From positions 1-45,975 of the forward strand of contig CAYVNA010000006.1 of the NCBI GenBank assembly GCA_964452735.1: DNA of 45,975 nucleotides, given 5' to 3'. The notes under the pieces are model-generated. The model did not search any database. It was not told the origin of the DNA and worked only from the letters and a program-made list of their open reading frames with translations. Each line of letters starts with the position of its first letter. The first letter of the stretch is position 1. This DNA is from UBA2177 sp964452735 (GTDB lineage: Bacteria > Patescibacteriota > Dojkabacteria > SC72). Below, in pieces: positions 26,885 through 35,370 of this stretch. A program made the translations under genes and the position numbers.

Positions 26885-27803
26885 CATAGCTGACTACGAC
26901 AAATTTGATTATGACTACTCAACATATTGGAGAAACCGCTCCTACGAGGATTCTGCAGAGAGGGCTGTTCTAAACAGGATTTTCAGAGGGAAAAAAGGAA
27001 CATGGTTTCTAGATATCGGAGGATCATATGGTAGACTAGCCTCGACATATTACAATGAATATGAAAACCCAATTATCATAGACTATTCTTTCAAAACACT
27101 TGAAAGAAATTACCCCATTATCAAAACCAAATTTCCTAAATTGGAAGTGGTTGCTGCAAATGCATATAAACTTCCTTTTAGAGAAAACGTCTTTGATGGT
27201 GCCTTGATGGTTAGGGTATTGCATCATATCGAAAAGCCAGAGATATATTTCAAAGAGATTTCTCGAGTCATGTCTAAAAAGGCAACATATGTACAGGAAT
27301 TTGCGAATAAGATACATATAAAGGCTGTACTCAAATCCCTTCTGAAGTTAAGATTTGACATTTTTTCGAAAGATCCATACCAACAACCTAGAATAAACAC
27401 AGGAGAAGGATCTAGAGAAGATCAAAAAAGCATATTTCTTAACTACCATCCCCAATACATACAGGATCTTCTTAAGAGTAATTGTTTTAGCATTAGAAAT
27501 AAGTATGGATGTAGCTTTCTTCGATCAGTCATTCTGAAAAAGATATTCAGTACCTCTACCCTCTTGTTCTTTGAGAAAATCTTCCAATATACAATCTCTT
27601 GGACTAACGGATCACCAAGTATTTTTCTTGAAACAGAATCTCTAAAAGCCTGTGAGAAAGAGCATTTCTCTAATCTAGAAGACATCTTAGTTTGCCCAGA
27701 ATGCAAAGGATCTCTCATCTTCGAAGGAGGATCTGCAAGATGCAAAGATTGCAAGAAGTCATATGAAAGAATAAATAATATTTGGGATTTCAGAATAGAA
27801 TAA
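26877..27803 (+). CDS. Class I SAM-dependent methyltransferase with C-terminal zinc ribbon
   Basis: The 308-aa product has a Rossmann methyltransferase core: motif I in WFLDIGGSYGRLA (about residues 42-54), an acidic end of strand 2 in PIIIDYS, and motif IV around DGALMVRVLHHIEKPE. The last 45 residues carry a Trm112-like zinc ribbon (LVCPECKGSL...CKDCKKSYE). It resembles UbiE/Methyltransf_11 proteins acting on small molecules or envelope lipids; substrate is unknown. Its start overlaps dnaG by 8 nt and its stop overlaps the ksgA ATG by one base, so it sits in a coupled chain. Confidence 0.85.
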   Translation: MTDIADYDKFDYDYSTYWRNRSYEDSAERAVLNRIFRGKKGTWFLDIGGSYGRLASTYYNEYENPIIIDYSFKTLERNYPIIKTKFPKLEVVAANAYKLPFRENVFDGALMVRVLHHIEKPEIYFKEISRVMSKKATYVQEFANKIHIKAVLKSLLKLRFDIFSKDPYQQPRINTGEGSREDQKSIFLNYHPQYIQDLLKSNCFSIRNKYGCSFLRSVILKKIFSTSTLLFFEKIFQYTISWTNGSPSIFLETESLKACEKEHFSNLEDILVCPECKGSLIFEGGSARCKDCKKSYERINNIWDFRIE

Positions 27804-28552
27804 TGAAAGCAAAAAGGTCTTTAGGACAGAATTTCTTTGCGAATAGAAATCTTGCAGAACAAATATCCAACATAGTATTGGAGAATAATCCAGATCTAAT
27901 TGTAGAAATAGGACCAGGTACGGGGTCTTTCACAAAATATCTTTCAGAAGGAAAGGATCTACTACTAATAGAGAAAGACGATATATTGTCGGGAAACCTT
28001 AGAAGTAAGTTCCCTAAAACGACAGTTTTAAATATCGATTTTCTAGATTGGGAAATGGAAGAATTGATCCCTTACAGCAATGAGAAGATTATATTTTTCG
28101 GATCATTACCATACAATGTTAGTAAACCAATTATAAGAAAGATTATTAGATCTGACTACTTTAATAGCTTTGCTTATTTCATAATCCAAAAGGAAGTTGC
28201 AGAAAAATATATCGCAAGAGCTCCTGATAGCAATATACTCTCTCTAGAAACAGAGATCTTTGCTACATCTAAGAAACTTTTTGATATATCAAGGGAATCT
28301 TTCAGACCTAAACCGAATGTTACAAGTTCTTTCGTTTCCTTCTCTGCTAAGAACTCTTCTTTTGATTATGATATCGGGGATTTTGAATCTTTTCTACAAA
28401 CAATTTTTAGACATCCTCGGAAAACAGTAAAGAATAATCTAGGTAAGATGCATATAAAAAATAATGACAAGGAGATAGAAAGATTACTCTCAATGAGGCC
28501 TCAACATCTACAATTAGAAGAGGTCCGCTATCTTTTCAGTAATATTCAGTAG
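27803..28552 (+). CDS. rsmA: 16S rRNA dimethyladenosine transferase KsgA/RsmA
   Basis: The 249-aa product dimethylates two adjacent adenines near the 3' end of 16S rRNA during 30S assembly. It starts MKAKRSLGQNFF, matching the family, has motif I VEIGPGTGSFT, and motif IV reads SLPYNVSKPI in place of the usual NLPY. The ATG at 27803 overlaps the upstream stop (TAATG). An alternative TTG at 27782 would add seven residues not found in relatives and was not used. Confidence 0.94.
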   Translation: MKAKRSLGQNFFANRNLAEQISNIVLENNPDLIVEIGPGTGSFTKYLSEGKDLLLIEKDDILSGNLRSKFPKTTVLNIDFLDWEMEELIPYSNEKIIFFGSLPYNVSKPIIRKIIRSDYFNSFAYFIIQKEVAEKYIARAPDSNILSLETEIFATSKKLFDISRESFRPKPNVTSSFVSFSAKNSSFDYDIGDFESFLQTIFRHPRKTVKNNLGKMHIKNNDKEIERLLSMRPQHLQLEEVRYLFSNIQ

Positions 28553-28556
28553 TATT

Positions 28557-28565
28557 TGGTATAAT
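28557..28565 (+). promoter_or_regulatory. Extended -10 promoter of the 28573 gene
   Basis: TGGTATAAT, a perfect extended -10, overlaps the ksgA gap and ends 7 nt before the ATG at 28573. It forms part of a 20-nt module repeated with two changes before the next gene. Confidence 0.65.
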
Positions 28566-28572
28566 TCTTCCA

Positions 28573-29037
28573 ATGAAAAAGAAACCGAAAGAGGTTAAAG
28601 AGGAAGTCCAACAGCTAGACCTAGGCATAAAAGAACCTTTTAAGAATAAGATCTATAAGCTCAAGGGACATCTAGATATGTTTCTCCTAAGATTTGAAGT
28701 CAGAAAATTTCTCAAAGATCCTATTGTATGGGCAAGTTTGACAATTAGTATTATATTAATATTGCATCAGGCATACCTTGTATATATGAATATTGATTCC
28801 TTGCCTAGACTGTTACCTATATTTCGCTATTTTCTCTCTATACCAAAGAAATTGGTTGATAAGGAATATATTATTTTATTCCCAAGTATCTCCATTCTCT
28901 CTTTTATACTAGTGTTTTTCTTCACTTCTAGACATTACAATAACGAAAAACTTCTGACAAAGTTCCTTCTATTCTCATTAATCCTGTGTTGTATATCACA
29001 AACAATTATCTTAATTGATTTGGTAAAATTCTTCTAA
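28573..29037 (+). CDS. Hypothetical membrane protein
   Basis: The 154-aa product has a charged N-terminal segment of about 50 residues (MKKKPKEVKEEVQQ) and three hydrophobic helices at about 54-76, 97-118 and 128-151. No catalytic motif is visible and no family is recognised. It has its own leaderless-type promoter, and its stop codon overlaps the ATG of the WecA/MraY-like gene by one base, which suggests a partner role in envelope glycan assembly. Confidence 0.75.
   Translation: MKKKPKEVKEEVQQLDLGIKEPFKNKIYKLKGHLDMFLLRFEVRKFLKDPIVWASLTISIILILHQAYLVYMNIDSLPRLLPIFRYFLSIPKKLVDKEYIILFPSISILSFILVFFFTSRHYNNEKLLTKFLLFSLILCCISQTIILIDLVKFF
29021..29029 (+). promoter_or_regulatory. Possible extended -10 promoter inside the end of the 28573 gene
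   Basis: TGGTAAAAT ends 7 nt before the ATG at 29037. It lies in the coding end of the preceding gene, so it could be a coincidence of codons, but the 20 nt around it match the previous gene's promoter-start block at 18 positions. Confidence 0.45.
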
Positions 29038-30245
29038 TGGATTTATCTTCTTCTAACACAATATTGCACACTTTTCTTAGCTATATGCCAAACATTATGG
29101 AGGGTACTGCCTATGGCAAGTATTTAGAATACTGGCCAATATTCTTAATAGGTTTTGTTATTTCGTTATTATTAACTCCCATCATTGGGCATCTTGCAAT
29201 GAAATACAATATCACGTATATACCAGGAGCTAGCCGAACAGGGAAGGATTTTGACAATCCTGAGAAAGCCCTTCACGAAGGCATTACACCTTCATTAGGA
29301 GGTTTAGCAGTAACTATCCCTGTATTATTTGCAATAGTTATATTTTTTAAATTGGACAGCTTCTCAATACCCATTCTCCTCTCTCTATTAGTACTAATCA
29401 TTGGGTCAGCTTTAGATGATATATTAAATCTTCCTGCCAAAGTACAGCTAATATACCAAGGAATTGCAGCTGGTATAATAGCATTTTCTATATTAGATAT
29501 AACAAATCTCCCATTCTTAGACATAGATTTAGAAATGTTTACTCACCAATTCTCTATCTTGGGAATTCAGCAATCTATTAACCTCCCTGGAGATATATTC
29601 CTATTCTTCTGGTTAATCATTTGTATAAATGCTGTTAAGTGGACTGCGGGATCACCTGGGATAATAGAGGCCAATTCTTTGACAATATTCTCTCTAATAT
29701 TTCTAATTGCTGTAAGATACCACTCCGTTTTCTCTTCAACCATAAGTGCTCTTCTTGCTGGTAGTTTACTCATCTTTCTCTTCTTCGCATTCCCTCCACA
29801 AAAGATAATGACTGGATCTGCGGGGAAATCAGTATATGGATTTCTAATCTGTACACTATCAATAATTGCTGACACAAAATTCTCAACAACCATCATGTTA
29901 CTTGCTCTTCCATTGATAGATTTTGCCTTCGTGATAGTTAAAAGATACATAACATATCGCCCTAAGAATCTTGCTGAGCTAATGAAGATTAACGGACCAG
30001 ACCATCTTCATCACCAACTAATGAAGCTGAATCTCTCAAGGCATCAGTTAGTATTAATAGAGATGGCTGCCACACTGTTTCTAGGATCTTTCGCAATCCT
30101 AACAACTGGAGCTCTTAGGTATTTCACTTTGATTATCTGTCTTTCATTAGGAATACTCTTTGTTGTTTTTGCTAATATCAAAGCCTCTAGACTGAAAACC
30201 TCAACAAAGAATGAAGAAAGTCCTGAGTCAAAATATTCCTATTAG
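29037..30245 (+). CDS. MraY/WecA-like glycosyltransferase family 4 protein with altered active site
   Basis: The 402-aa product has about 10 membrane helices and belongs to the polyprenyl-phosphate sugar-phosphate transferase superfamily. It keeps the first metal-binding motif (SALDDILNLPAKVQ) and the histidine region (GPDHLHHQLM). The usual NxxNxxDGxDGL motif reads NAVKWTAGSPGI, so the second Asn and both Asp positions are Lys, Ala and Pro. The expected reaction is attachment of the first sugar to a lipid carrier, but these changes make the chemistry doubtful. It overlaps the preceding membrane-protein gene by one base and is followed by PEGA and DUF4012 genes. Confidence 0.8.
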   Translation: MDLSSSNTILHTFLSYMPNIMEGTAYGKYLEYWPIFLIGFVISLLLTPIIGHLAMKYNITYIPGASRTGKDFDNPEKALHEGITPSLGGLAVTIPVLFAIVIFFKLDSFSIPILLSLLVLIIGSALDDILNLPAKVQLIYQGIAAGIIAFSILDITNLPFLDIDLEMFTHQFSILGIQQSINLPGDIFLFFWLIICINAVKWTAGSPGIIEANSLTIFSLIFLIAVRYHSVFSSTISALLAGSLLIFLFFAFPPQKIMTGSAGKSVYGFLICTLSIIADTKFSTTIMLLALPLIDFAFVIVKRYITYRPKNLAELMKINGPDHLHHQLMKLNLSRHQLVLIEMAATLFLGSFAILTTGALRYFTLIICLSLGILFVVFANIKASRLKTSTKNEESPESKYSY

Positions 30246-30247
30246 AC

Positions 30248-30276
30248 TCGACAAAATCTTTCCTTCTCCCTATAAT
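30248..30276 (+). promoter_or_regulatory. Promoter of the PEGA-domain gene
   Basis: TCGACA (30248-30253) and a perfect TATAAT (30271-30276) are exactly 17 nt apart. The -10 box ends 10 nt before the ATG, again leaving almost no leader. This is one of the clearest promoters in the window. Confidence 0.75.
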
Positions 30277-30286
30277 TGTAGAGACA

Positions 30287-30934
30287 ATGAAGAACAAAAC
30301 TGCCTTATTTATAATTATTTTCGTAATAGTCTTAGCAATATCTTTCTACTTTATACCTGTAGGGAAACTCCTTTCTAAACTACCTATCTTAAACTCCTTC
30401 TACAATAACACATCATTGGAGATAATAACCCAGAAAGGTAAGGCTAAAATATGGATAGATGGAGAGTCATATGGAGAAACACCAACAACAGTAGAGAACC
30501 TTCCTGAGGGTACATACACCATTGAGTTAGAAAAGATTGTAAATGAAACATCTTTCTACACTAAGCATTCCTTTAAAATAGATCTTTCAAGAAATACAAC
30601 TGCGAGAATAGACTTGGAAATAGGGCCAGATAATCTTCTTCATGGATCCATACTATACTACACACCAACAAGAACATCTTCTAAGAAGGGTTTTCTTAAC
30701 ATCATTAGTAACATAGATAGTGGGAAAGTATTCTTAGATAAAGAGTTTCTCAAGAATGTTCCAATTACAAACCTTTCTTTAAAAGAGAGCCAGTACGAGG
30801 TAAAGGTAACCTCCGATGGCTATGAAGATGTAATAATCCCTGTACTGATAAGGGATAACTACTCACTGAATCTAAAAACCTATCACTTTCCGATACCTGT
30901 TTCATTTGAGAAAATAGAAAATACAGATGAGTAA
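30287..30934 (+). CDS. PEGA-domain membrane-anchored protein
   Basis: The 215-aa product has an N-terminal membrane helix (about residues 5-23) and two PEGA-type beta repeats: KAKIWIDGESYGETPTTVENLPEGTY (about 47-72) and a second around GKVFLDKEFLKNVPITNLS (about 146-165). PEGA domains are surface-associated beta modules with no known catalytic role. Its end overlaps the SDR-DUF4012 gene by 8 nt, so the two are co-expressed and may work together on the cell surface. Confidence 0.85.
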   Translation: MKNKTALFIIIFVIVLAISFYFIPVGKLLSKLPILNSFYNNTSLEIITQKGKAKIWIDGESYGETPTTVENLPEGTYTIELEKIVNETSFYTKHSFKIDLSRNTTARIDLEIGPDNLLHGSILYYTPTRTSSKKGFLNIISNIDSGKVFLDKEFLKNVPITNLSLKESQYEVKVTSDGYEDVIIPVLIRDNYSLNLKTYHFPIPVSFEKIENTDE

Positions 30935-33929
30935 TCTAAGACTAAACAAAATAAAAGCACAAACTCCAATTGCAATCCTCGTACATGGGGGAAATAGGAT
31001 TGGATATCTGACTGCAAGAACCTTAATAGATCAAGGTTGCTATGTTGTAATAATCGACAAATTCAATAGTAGTACAAAGAAATATCTTACAGAACTAAAG
31101 AAGTCTGAACTCTTTGATTTCTTTGATTTCCGAGGTTTTTCTTCTCTCTTTAAGAATTTAAAGAGATTTGACTATCTTTTCTACTTCCTTAATCAAAAAT
31201 TAACACAAAGAGAATTTGATAGTAAAGAGTTTTTGAATGAGACAAAGATTTTGGAAGAATCCCTCATAAATACGAAGAAGAATCACGGGAAGTTTTCCTT
31301 AATAACCTCCCTGCCTCTAAATAGAGAACTTGCAAATAGGGTGAATAACATGAAGATGTCAGCCCCTTCTCCATATTCCAATATGGAATTGCAAAAATAT
31401 TGTGAGACTTTGACCGCAGAGTTTAAGGATAAAAACAATTTGAATGCTAGGATACTAAGATTAGGTACAATCATAGGAAAGGGTATTGAGAAGGTTGATA
31501 ATGATATCATTCATAACCTTTTCAAAGATGCGACACAGAAGAGCCAGATAACCATAAATGGAGAGGGATTGGATATTCATACATTAATCCATGAGGGAGA
31601 TGCTACATATGGGATATTGAAATTAACCTTTACAGATAATACGAAAGGGGAAGTTGTTTCTCTGGCAAACAAGAATAACTATACAACACTCTCTCTTGCA
31701 TACAAACTGCTAGAGCTTGATACAGAAGCTCAGACTATACGCTTTGTAGAAAGCTCCGATTCTCCATTCATTATGCAGGACCTATACGTACCAGCTCCAT
31801 ATGCAACAAAATATGGTTGTGTACAACAGGTATCCTTAGAAGAGGCTCTTGTGGAACAGTTACAAACCTATTATGACTCAATTAATAAAACATGGGAGAT
31901 AGGGGATACTACAAAAAAGAAAAAGCCTATTGAGAATAATGTTAGTATCGGAAAAACAAAATTAGGAGAATTCCTCCATAACATGTATTCTCCCATAGAG
32001 AAGATCTTCAAGAAAAGGAAAGAATCTAAGGATATAGATTGGAAGAATATATTCACAATCTTCCTTTCTTCTACCGGAGTGCTAGCCTTTACATACTTTG
32101 TACTATATCCAATACTTGGAACCATAATAGGATTACTATTAATTGGGAACATCACAAAGGATCTAACAACATCCGTATTAGATTTTGATGAACAGAATAG
32201 TCTTAAAAATATACAAAGGCTAGAGAAAAATATAGATAGAGTCTCTACAAGTCTAGATAATATGTATTGGATCTTCTATATCACAAACCAGGGAGAGCTG
32301 TACGACAACACCTCTCAATTAGTACTTGGAGCACAATACGCAATACAGGGGTCTTCGGAGATGGTATCTGCCGTATATCCACTATCCGAATATGTTAGGG
32401 ACTTTGAACCTGCATTAGATTTTCAAACATCACTGCCTAGCACAACTAGAGAATACAGAGAATACTTAGAAAAGATAGAGAATAATAGCTATAGATTGGA
32501 TGAAGCAACATACAAAATATCTTTAGCAACAGAAATAATCAAAAACCTAAATACTTCTGTTTTCCCATCTTGGATGCAAGACAAGGTCCTTGATATGAAA
32601 GACCTAATATCACAATTAGAAGGTGGAACTCGCACTATTAAAGAAACTGTCTCCTTCCTCCCTGAGCTATTAGGGAGTAATGAAAGGAAAAGATACCTAA
32701 TTCTGTTCCAAAATGAATCTGAGATCAGAAGCACTGGAGGATGGCTAACTAGCTATGGAATTATCGGAATAGAGGGAGGTCAGATAAGGGAATTATTTGT
32801 AGATGATATATATAATGCAGATGGGACATTAAGAGTACAAGGAAAAAGATACACACCTCCAAGATCAATGGCCAAAGCACTGGAATTAACTGATTGGTCA
32901 TTCTCCCTTGTTAATTGGTATCCAGACCTCTTAGATACAATGAGTGAGTCCGAACAATTTGTAAAAGATTTGGGCAAAGGTAATAGTTTGGACGGTATCA
33001 TAACAATAGATATTTCCCTAATCCAGAAACTGTTGGATCGATGGGGAGGTATAGAAGTTCCTGGGGAATCAGAATTAATAACTAGCAAGAATATATACAA
33101 CAAGATATTTGAAATGCACCAAGAGTTCACTCCTGGATCTACACAGAAAACAACATTTCTAGCAAATCTAGCAAATGAAATTGTTAAGAAGGTTCTTTCG
33201 ATGGATATACCTGAATTAATTTCTATTAGTGATATATTTGAAAATAGTTTAGATGAAAAACATCTTCAAGCGACATTTAAGGATAGAAATGCATACAATT
33301 TTTTCAATTCAAGAAGTTGGGCGAATTCAATAGACTCAAGATACTACAGTGCTCCAATACCTATAGATTGGAACTGGGGAGGGAATAAGGCTAACTTATA
33401 CCTAGAGAAAAACTATAACCTATCTCTCAATATCAAGGATCTAGAAAGCATAGACTATACATATTCCATTACTATAGAAAACTCTTCGAAAACAGAAACG
33501 TATCCAGAGGGTAACTATATTAACTACCAGAGAATATACATTCCTGCAGAAGCAACAATACTAAGAATAAATGGGTTTGAGAACAATGAATATACTACAT
33601 ACAAGGAAAGTGGATATAAGGTGATTGGAGGGTGGTTCAATATTCCTGTAAAAGAAACGAAGACTCTTGAGATCGCATACAGGATAAATAGTTCCAATGA
33701 CGGAAGTGCATTCCCCATAAAGATTCAGGACCAGAATGTTTTCTTCGATTTAAATATTTTCAAACAGTCTGGAGAGAAGAAACATGCATACAAGCTAGAT
33801 ATCACATATCCTTCCACTTGGGATCTAGAAAACTCTGGGAACTTGAATAGCATTAGCAATCAACTATCAGGGAGATTTGAGCTTAATAGAAATCTTCAAT
33901 TCCCAATTGTCTGGAAGGTTCCAAACTAA
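30927..33929 (+). CDS. SDR/epimerase-like domain fused to DUF4012 membrane protein
   Basis: The 1000-aa product joins two parts. Residues about 12-310 resemble a nucleotide-sugar epimerase/dehydratase: a Rossmann strand and glycine loop (ILVHGGNRIGYLTART) and a PYSNMELQKYCE segment where active enzymes have YxxxK; here the Lys position is Glu. Residues about 372-415 hold one or two membrane helices. Residues about 560-1000 match DUF4012 (RYLILFQNESEIRSTGGW and DGIITIDISLIQKLLDRWGGIEVPG); the latter resembles LytR-CpsA-Psr proteins. The N-terminal part may bind a nucleotide sugar without turning it over. It overlaps the PEGA gene by 8 nt. A role in envelope glycopolymer assembly is inference. 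Confidence 0.85.
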   Translation: MSNLRLNKIKAQTPIAILVHGGNRIGYLTARTLIDQGCYVVIIDKFNSSTKKYLTELKKSELFDFFDFRGFSSLFKNLKRFDYLFYFLNQKLTQREFDSKEFLNETKILEESLINTKKNHGKFSLITSLPLNRELANRVNNMKMSAPSPYSNMELQKYCETLTAEFKDKNNLNARILRLGTIIGKGIEKVDNDIIHNLFKDATQKSQITINGEGLDIHTLIHEGDATYGILKLTFTDNTKGEVVSLANKNNYTTLSLAYKLLELDTEAQTIRFVESSDSPFIMQDLYVPAPYATKYGCVQQVSLEEALVEQLQTYYDSINKTWEIGDTTKKKKPIENNVSIGKTKLGEFLHNMYSPIEKIFKKRKESKDIDWKNIFTIFLSSTGVLAFTYFVLYPILGTIIGLLLIGNITKDLTTSVLDFDEQNSLKNIQRLEKNIDRVSTSLDNMYWIFYITNQGELYDNTSQLVLGAQYAIQGSSEMVSAVYPLSEYVRDFEPALDFQTSLPSTTREYREYLEKIENNSYRLDEATYKISLATEIIKNLNTSVFPSWMQDKVLDMKDLISQLEGGTRTIKETVSFLPELLGSNERKRYLILFQNESEIRSTGGWLTSYGIIGIEGGQIRELFVDDIYNADGTLRVQGKRYTPPRSMAKALELTDWSFSLVNWYPDLLDTMSESEQFVKDLGKGNSLDGIITIDISLIQKLLDRWGGIEVPGESELITSKNIYNKIFEMHQEFTPGSTQKTTFLANLANEIVKKVLSMDIPELISISDIFENSLDEKHLQATFKDRNAYNFFNSRSWANSIDSRYYSAPIPIDWNWGGNKANLYLEKNYNLSLNIKDLESIDYTYSITIENSSKTETYPEGNYINYQRIYIPAEATILRINGFENNEYTTYKESGYKVIGGWFNIPVKETKTLEIAYRINSSNDGSAFPIKIQDQNVFFDLNIFKQSGEKKHAYKLDITYPSTWDLENSGNLNSISNQLSGRFELNRNLQFPIVWKVPN

Positions 33930-34264
33930 AGGGAAATCTTTGAGTTGCTTTTCAGCAACGTATAAACTTCAAGAATTTCATCTAAAGAAACCTCTCTCTT
34001 CCCCGCAAAAACTCCTATCTCTTCAAAATTCAGATCTGTATTGAGAGGAGACTTACTGCTCATTCTCAGTGGAGCAATGTGTGTCACAATGTTCTTAGAT
34101 TTACAATTATGACAGGAAAAGTGTATAATAGCCGAGACTTCAGTATTCTGAATTATATTAACATCTTCAAGGGTATAAGGAGTACCACATTTATCACAAA
34201 ACTTAGAAATGGAATCTAAAAAAAACTGTTTCTTTTCTAAATTATTAATATCTTTAGTATTCAT
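33926..34264 (-). CDS. Small zinc-ribbon hypothetical protein
   Basis: The 112-aa product has two CxxC pairs (CDKCG at about residues 18-22 and CHNCK at about 51-55) that should bind one zinc ion, followed by a mixed alpha/beta tail. No enzyme motif is visible. It sits head to head with rpoD, the two start codons being 17 nt apart, and its stop codon interlocks with that of the DUF4012 gene. Sharing a promoter region with the main sigma factor hints at a regulatory or RNA-related role, but that is only inference. Confidence 0.75.
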   Translation of the reverse strand: MNTKDINNLEKKQFFLDSISKFCDKCGTPYTLEDVNIIQNTEVSAIIHFSCHNCKSKNIVTHIAPLRMSSKSPLNTDLNFEEIGVFAGKREVSLDEILEVYTLLKSNSKISL

Positions 34265-34271
34265 ATATAAA

Positions 34272-34280
34272 ATTATACCA
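34272..34280 (-). promoter_or_regulatory. Extended -10 promoter of the zinc-ribbon gene
   Basis: On the minus strand TGGTATAAT, a perfect extended -10, ends 7 nt before the ATG at 34264. On the other strand the annotated rpoD ATG (34282) begins 2 nt beyond this element, so the promoter of one gene adjoins the start of the other. Confidence 0.65.
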
Positions 34281-34281
34281 T

Positions 34282-35370
34282 ATGTTGAAAATGGCAGATA
34301 AAAGTAAATCTATCAAATATCTTGTAAACAAAGGGAAAGAGCAAGGCTTCTTAACACAAGAAGACCTCTTAGATGTCTTTCCAACAATTGAAGAAGATAT
34401 CGATTTGCTTGATGAAATCTTTGAAAAGCTCCAAGAGAATGAGATAGAGGTACTAGAACCTGAAGAGAATGTTGTCAGTACAGAGAAAGAAGAACTTACA
34501 CTAGAGAAAAAGATACGAATACTAAAAACAATCCAAACCAACATATCTACAGACGCTATTAGATCATACTTGTATGAAATTGGTCGTATTCCACTCTTAA
34601 CAGGAGAGGAGGAGGTCATACTTGCAAAAAGGATTGAGGAGGGAGATAAGGAAGCAGGACAGTTATTGATTACTGCAAACCTAAGGTTAGTTGTGAGTAT
34701 CGCAAAGAAATATAGTAAAAGTAATTTAGAACTCTTAGATCTAATCCAAGAGGGGAATATTGGGTTAATGAGAGCTGTTGAGAAATTTGATTACAAAAAA
34801 GGCTTCAAGTTCTCAACATATGCTACATGGTGGATCAGACAAGCAATAACTAGAGCTATAGCTGATCAAGCTAGAACTATACGTGTTCCTGTACATATGA
34901 TAGAGACTATTAACAAGTTTAATAAGGTTAGCAATACACTCGCTACTAAGCTTGGGAGACCAGCTACAGATGAGGAGATTGCAAAAGAAATGGAAATAGA
35001 AGTTGAGAAGATTACAGAGATAAGGAAGATAAAACAGAATCCAACTTCATTATCAACACCAATAGGAGAAGAAAAAGATAGTAAACTACAAGACATTATT
35101 CCCGATGACTGGTCTCAATCACCAGAGGACTACGCTACGGGAGAGTATCTAAAAAATCAGCTTCATGAGATTCTAGACAGTCTTCAAGATAGAGAAAGAA
35201 GAGTTCTTTCCCTAAGATTTGGCCTAGAAGATGGTGTATCCAGAACACTAGAAGAAGTTGGAAAAGAATTTGGAGTAACTAGAGAAAGAATAAGACAAAT
35301 AGAAGCAAAAGCACTGAAGAAACTAAAGGAGAAATCTGCACAACAGAAGCTTGATGACTATATTGATTAA
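34282..35370 (+). CDS. rpoD: Primary sigma factor RpoD/SigA (sigma-70)
   Basis: The 362-aa product directs RNA polymerase to housekeeping promoters. It has a short region 1.1 (NKGKEQGFLTQEDLLDVFP), region 1.2 (DAIRSYLYEIGRIPLLT), region 2 with DLIQEGNIGLMRAVEKFDY and FSTYATWWIRQAI for -10 recognition and melting, region 3.0 RVPVHMIETINK, and region 4.2 TLEEVGKEFGVTRERIRQIE for -35 contact. The His and Glu in region 3.0 are those that contact extended -10 TG in E. coli, matching the promoters seen here. ATG codons at 34282 and 34291 are both possible; MADKSKS at 34291 looks the more typical start. The stop interlocks with the convergent gene. Confidence 0.95.
   Translation: MLKMADKSKSIKYLVNKGKEQGFLTQEDLLDVFPTIEEDIDLLDEIFEKLQENEIEVLEPEENVVSTEKEELTLEKKIRILKTIQTNISTDAIRSYLYEIGRIPLLTGEEEVILAKRIEEGDKEAGQLLITANLRLVVSIAKKYSKSNLELLDLIQEGNIGLMRAVEKFDYKKGFKFSTYATWWIRQAITRAIADQARTIRVPVHMIETINKFNKVSNTLATKLGRPATDEEIAKEMEIEVEKITEIRKIKQNPTSLSTPIGEEKDSKLQDIIPDDWSQSPEDYATGEYLKNQLHEILDSLQDRERRVLSLRFGLEDGVSRTLEEVGKEFGVTRERIRQIEAKALKKLKEKSAQQKLDDYID

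Noticed and set aside
27782..27802. TTG start giving a longer KsgA
   Set aside because: The ATG at 27803 gives the usual MKAKRSLGQNF start and overlaps the upstream stop; the longer form adds residues lacking in the family.
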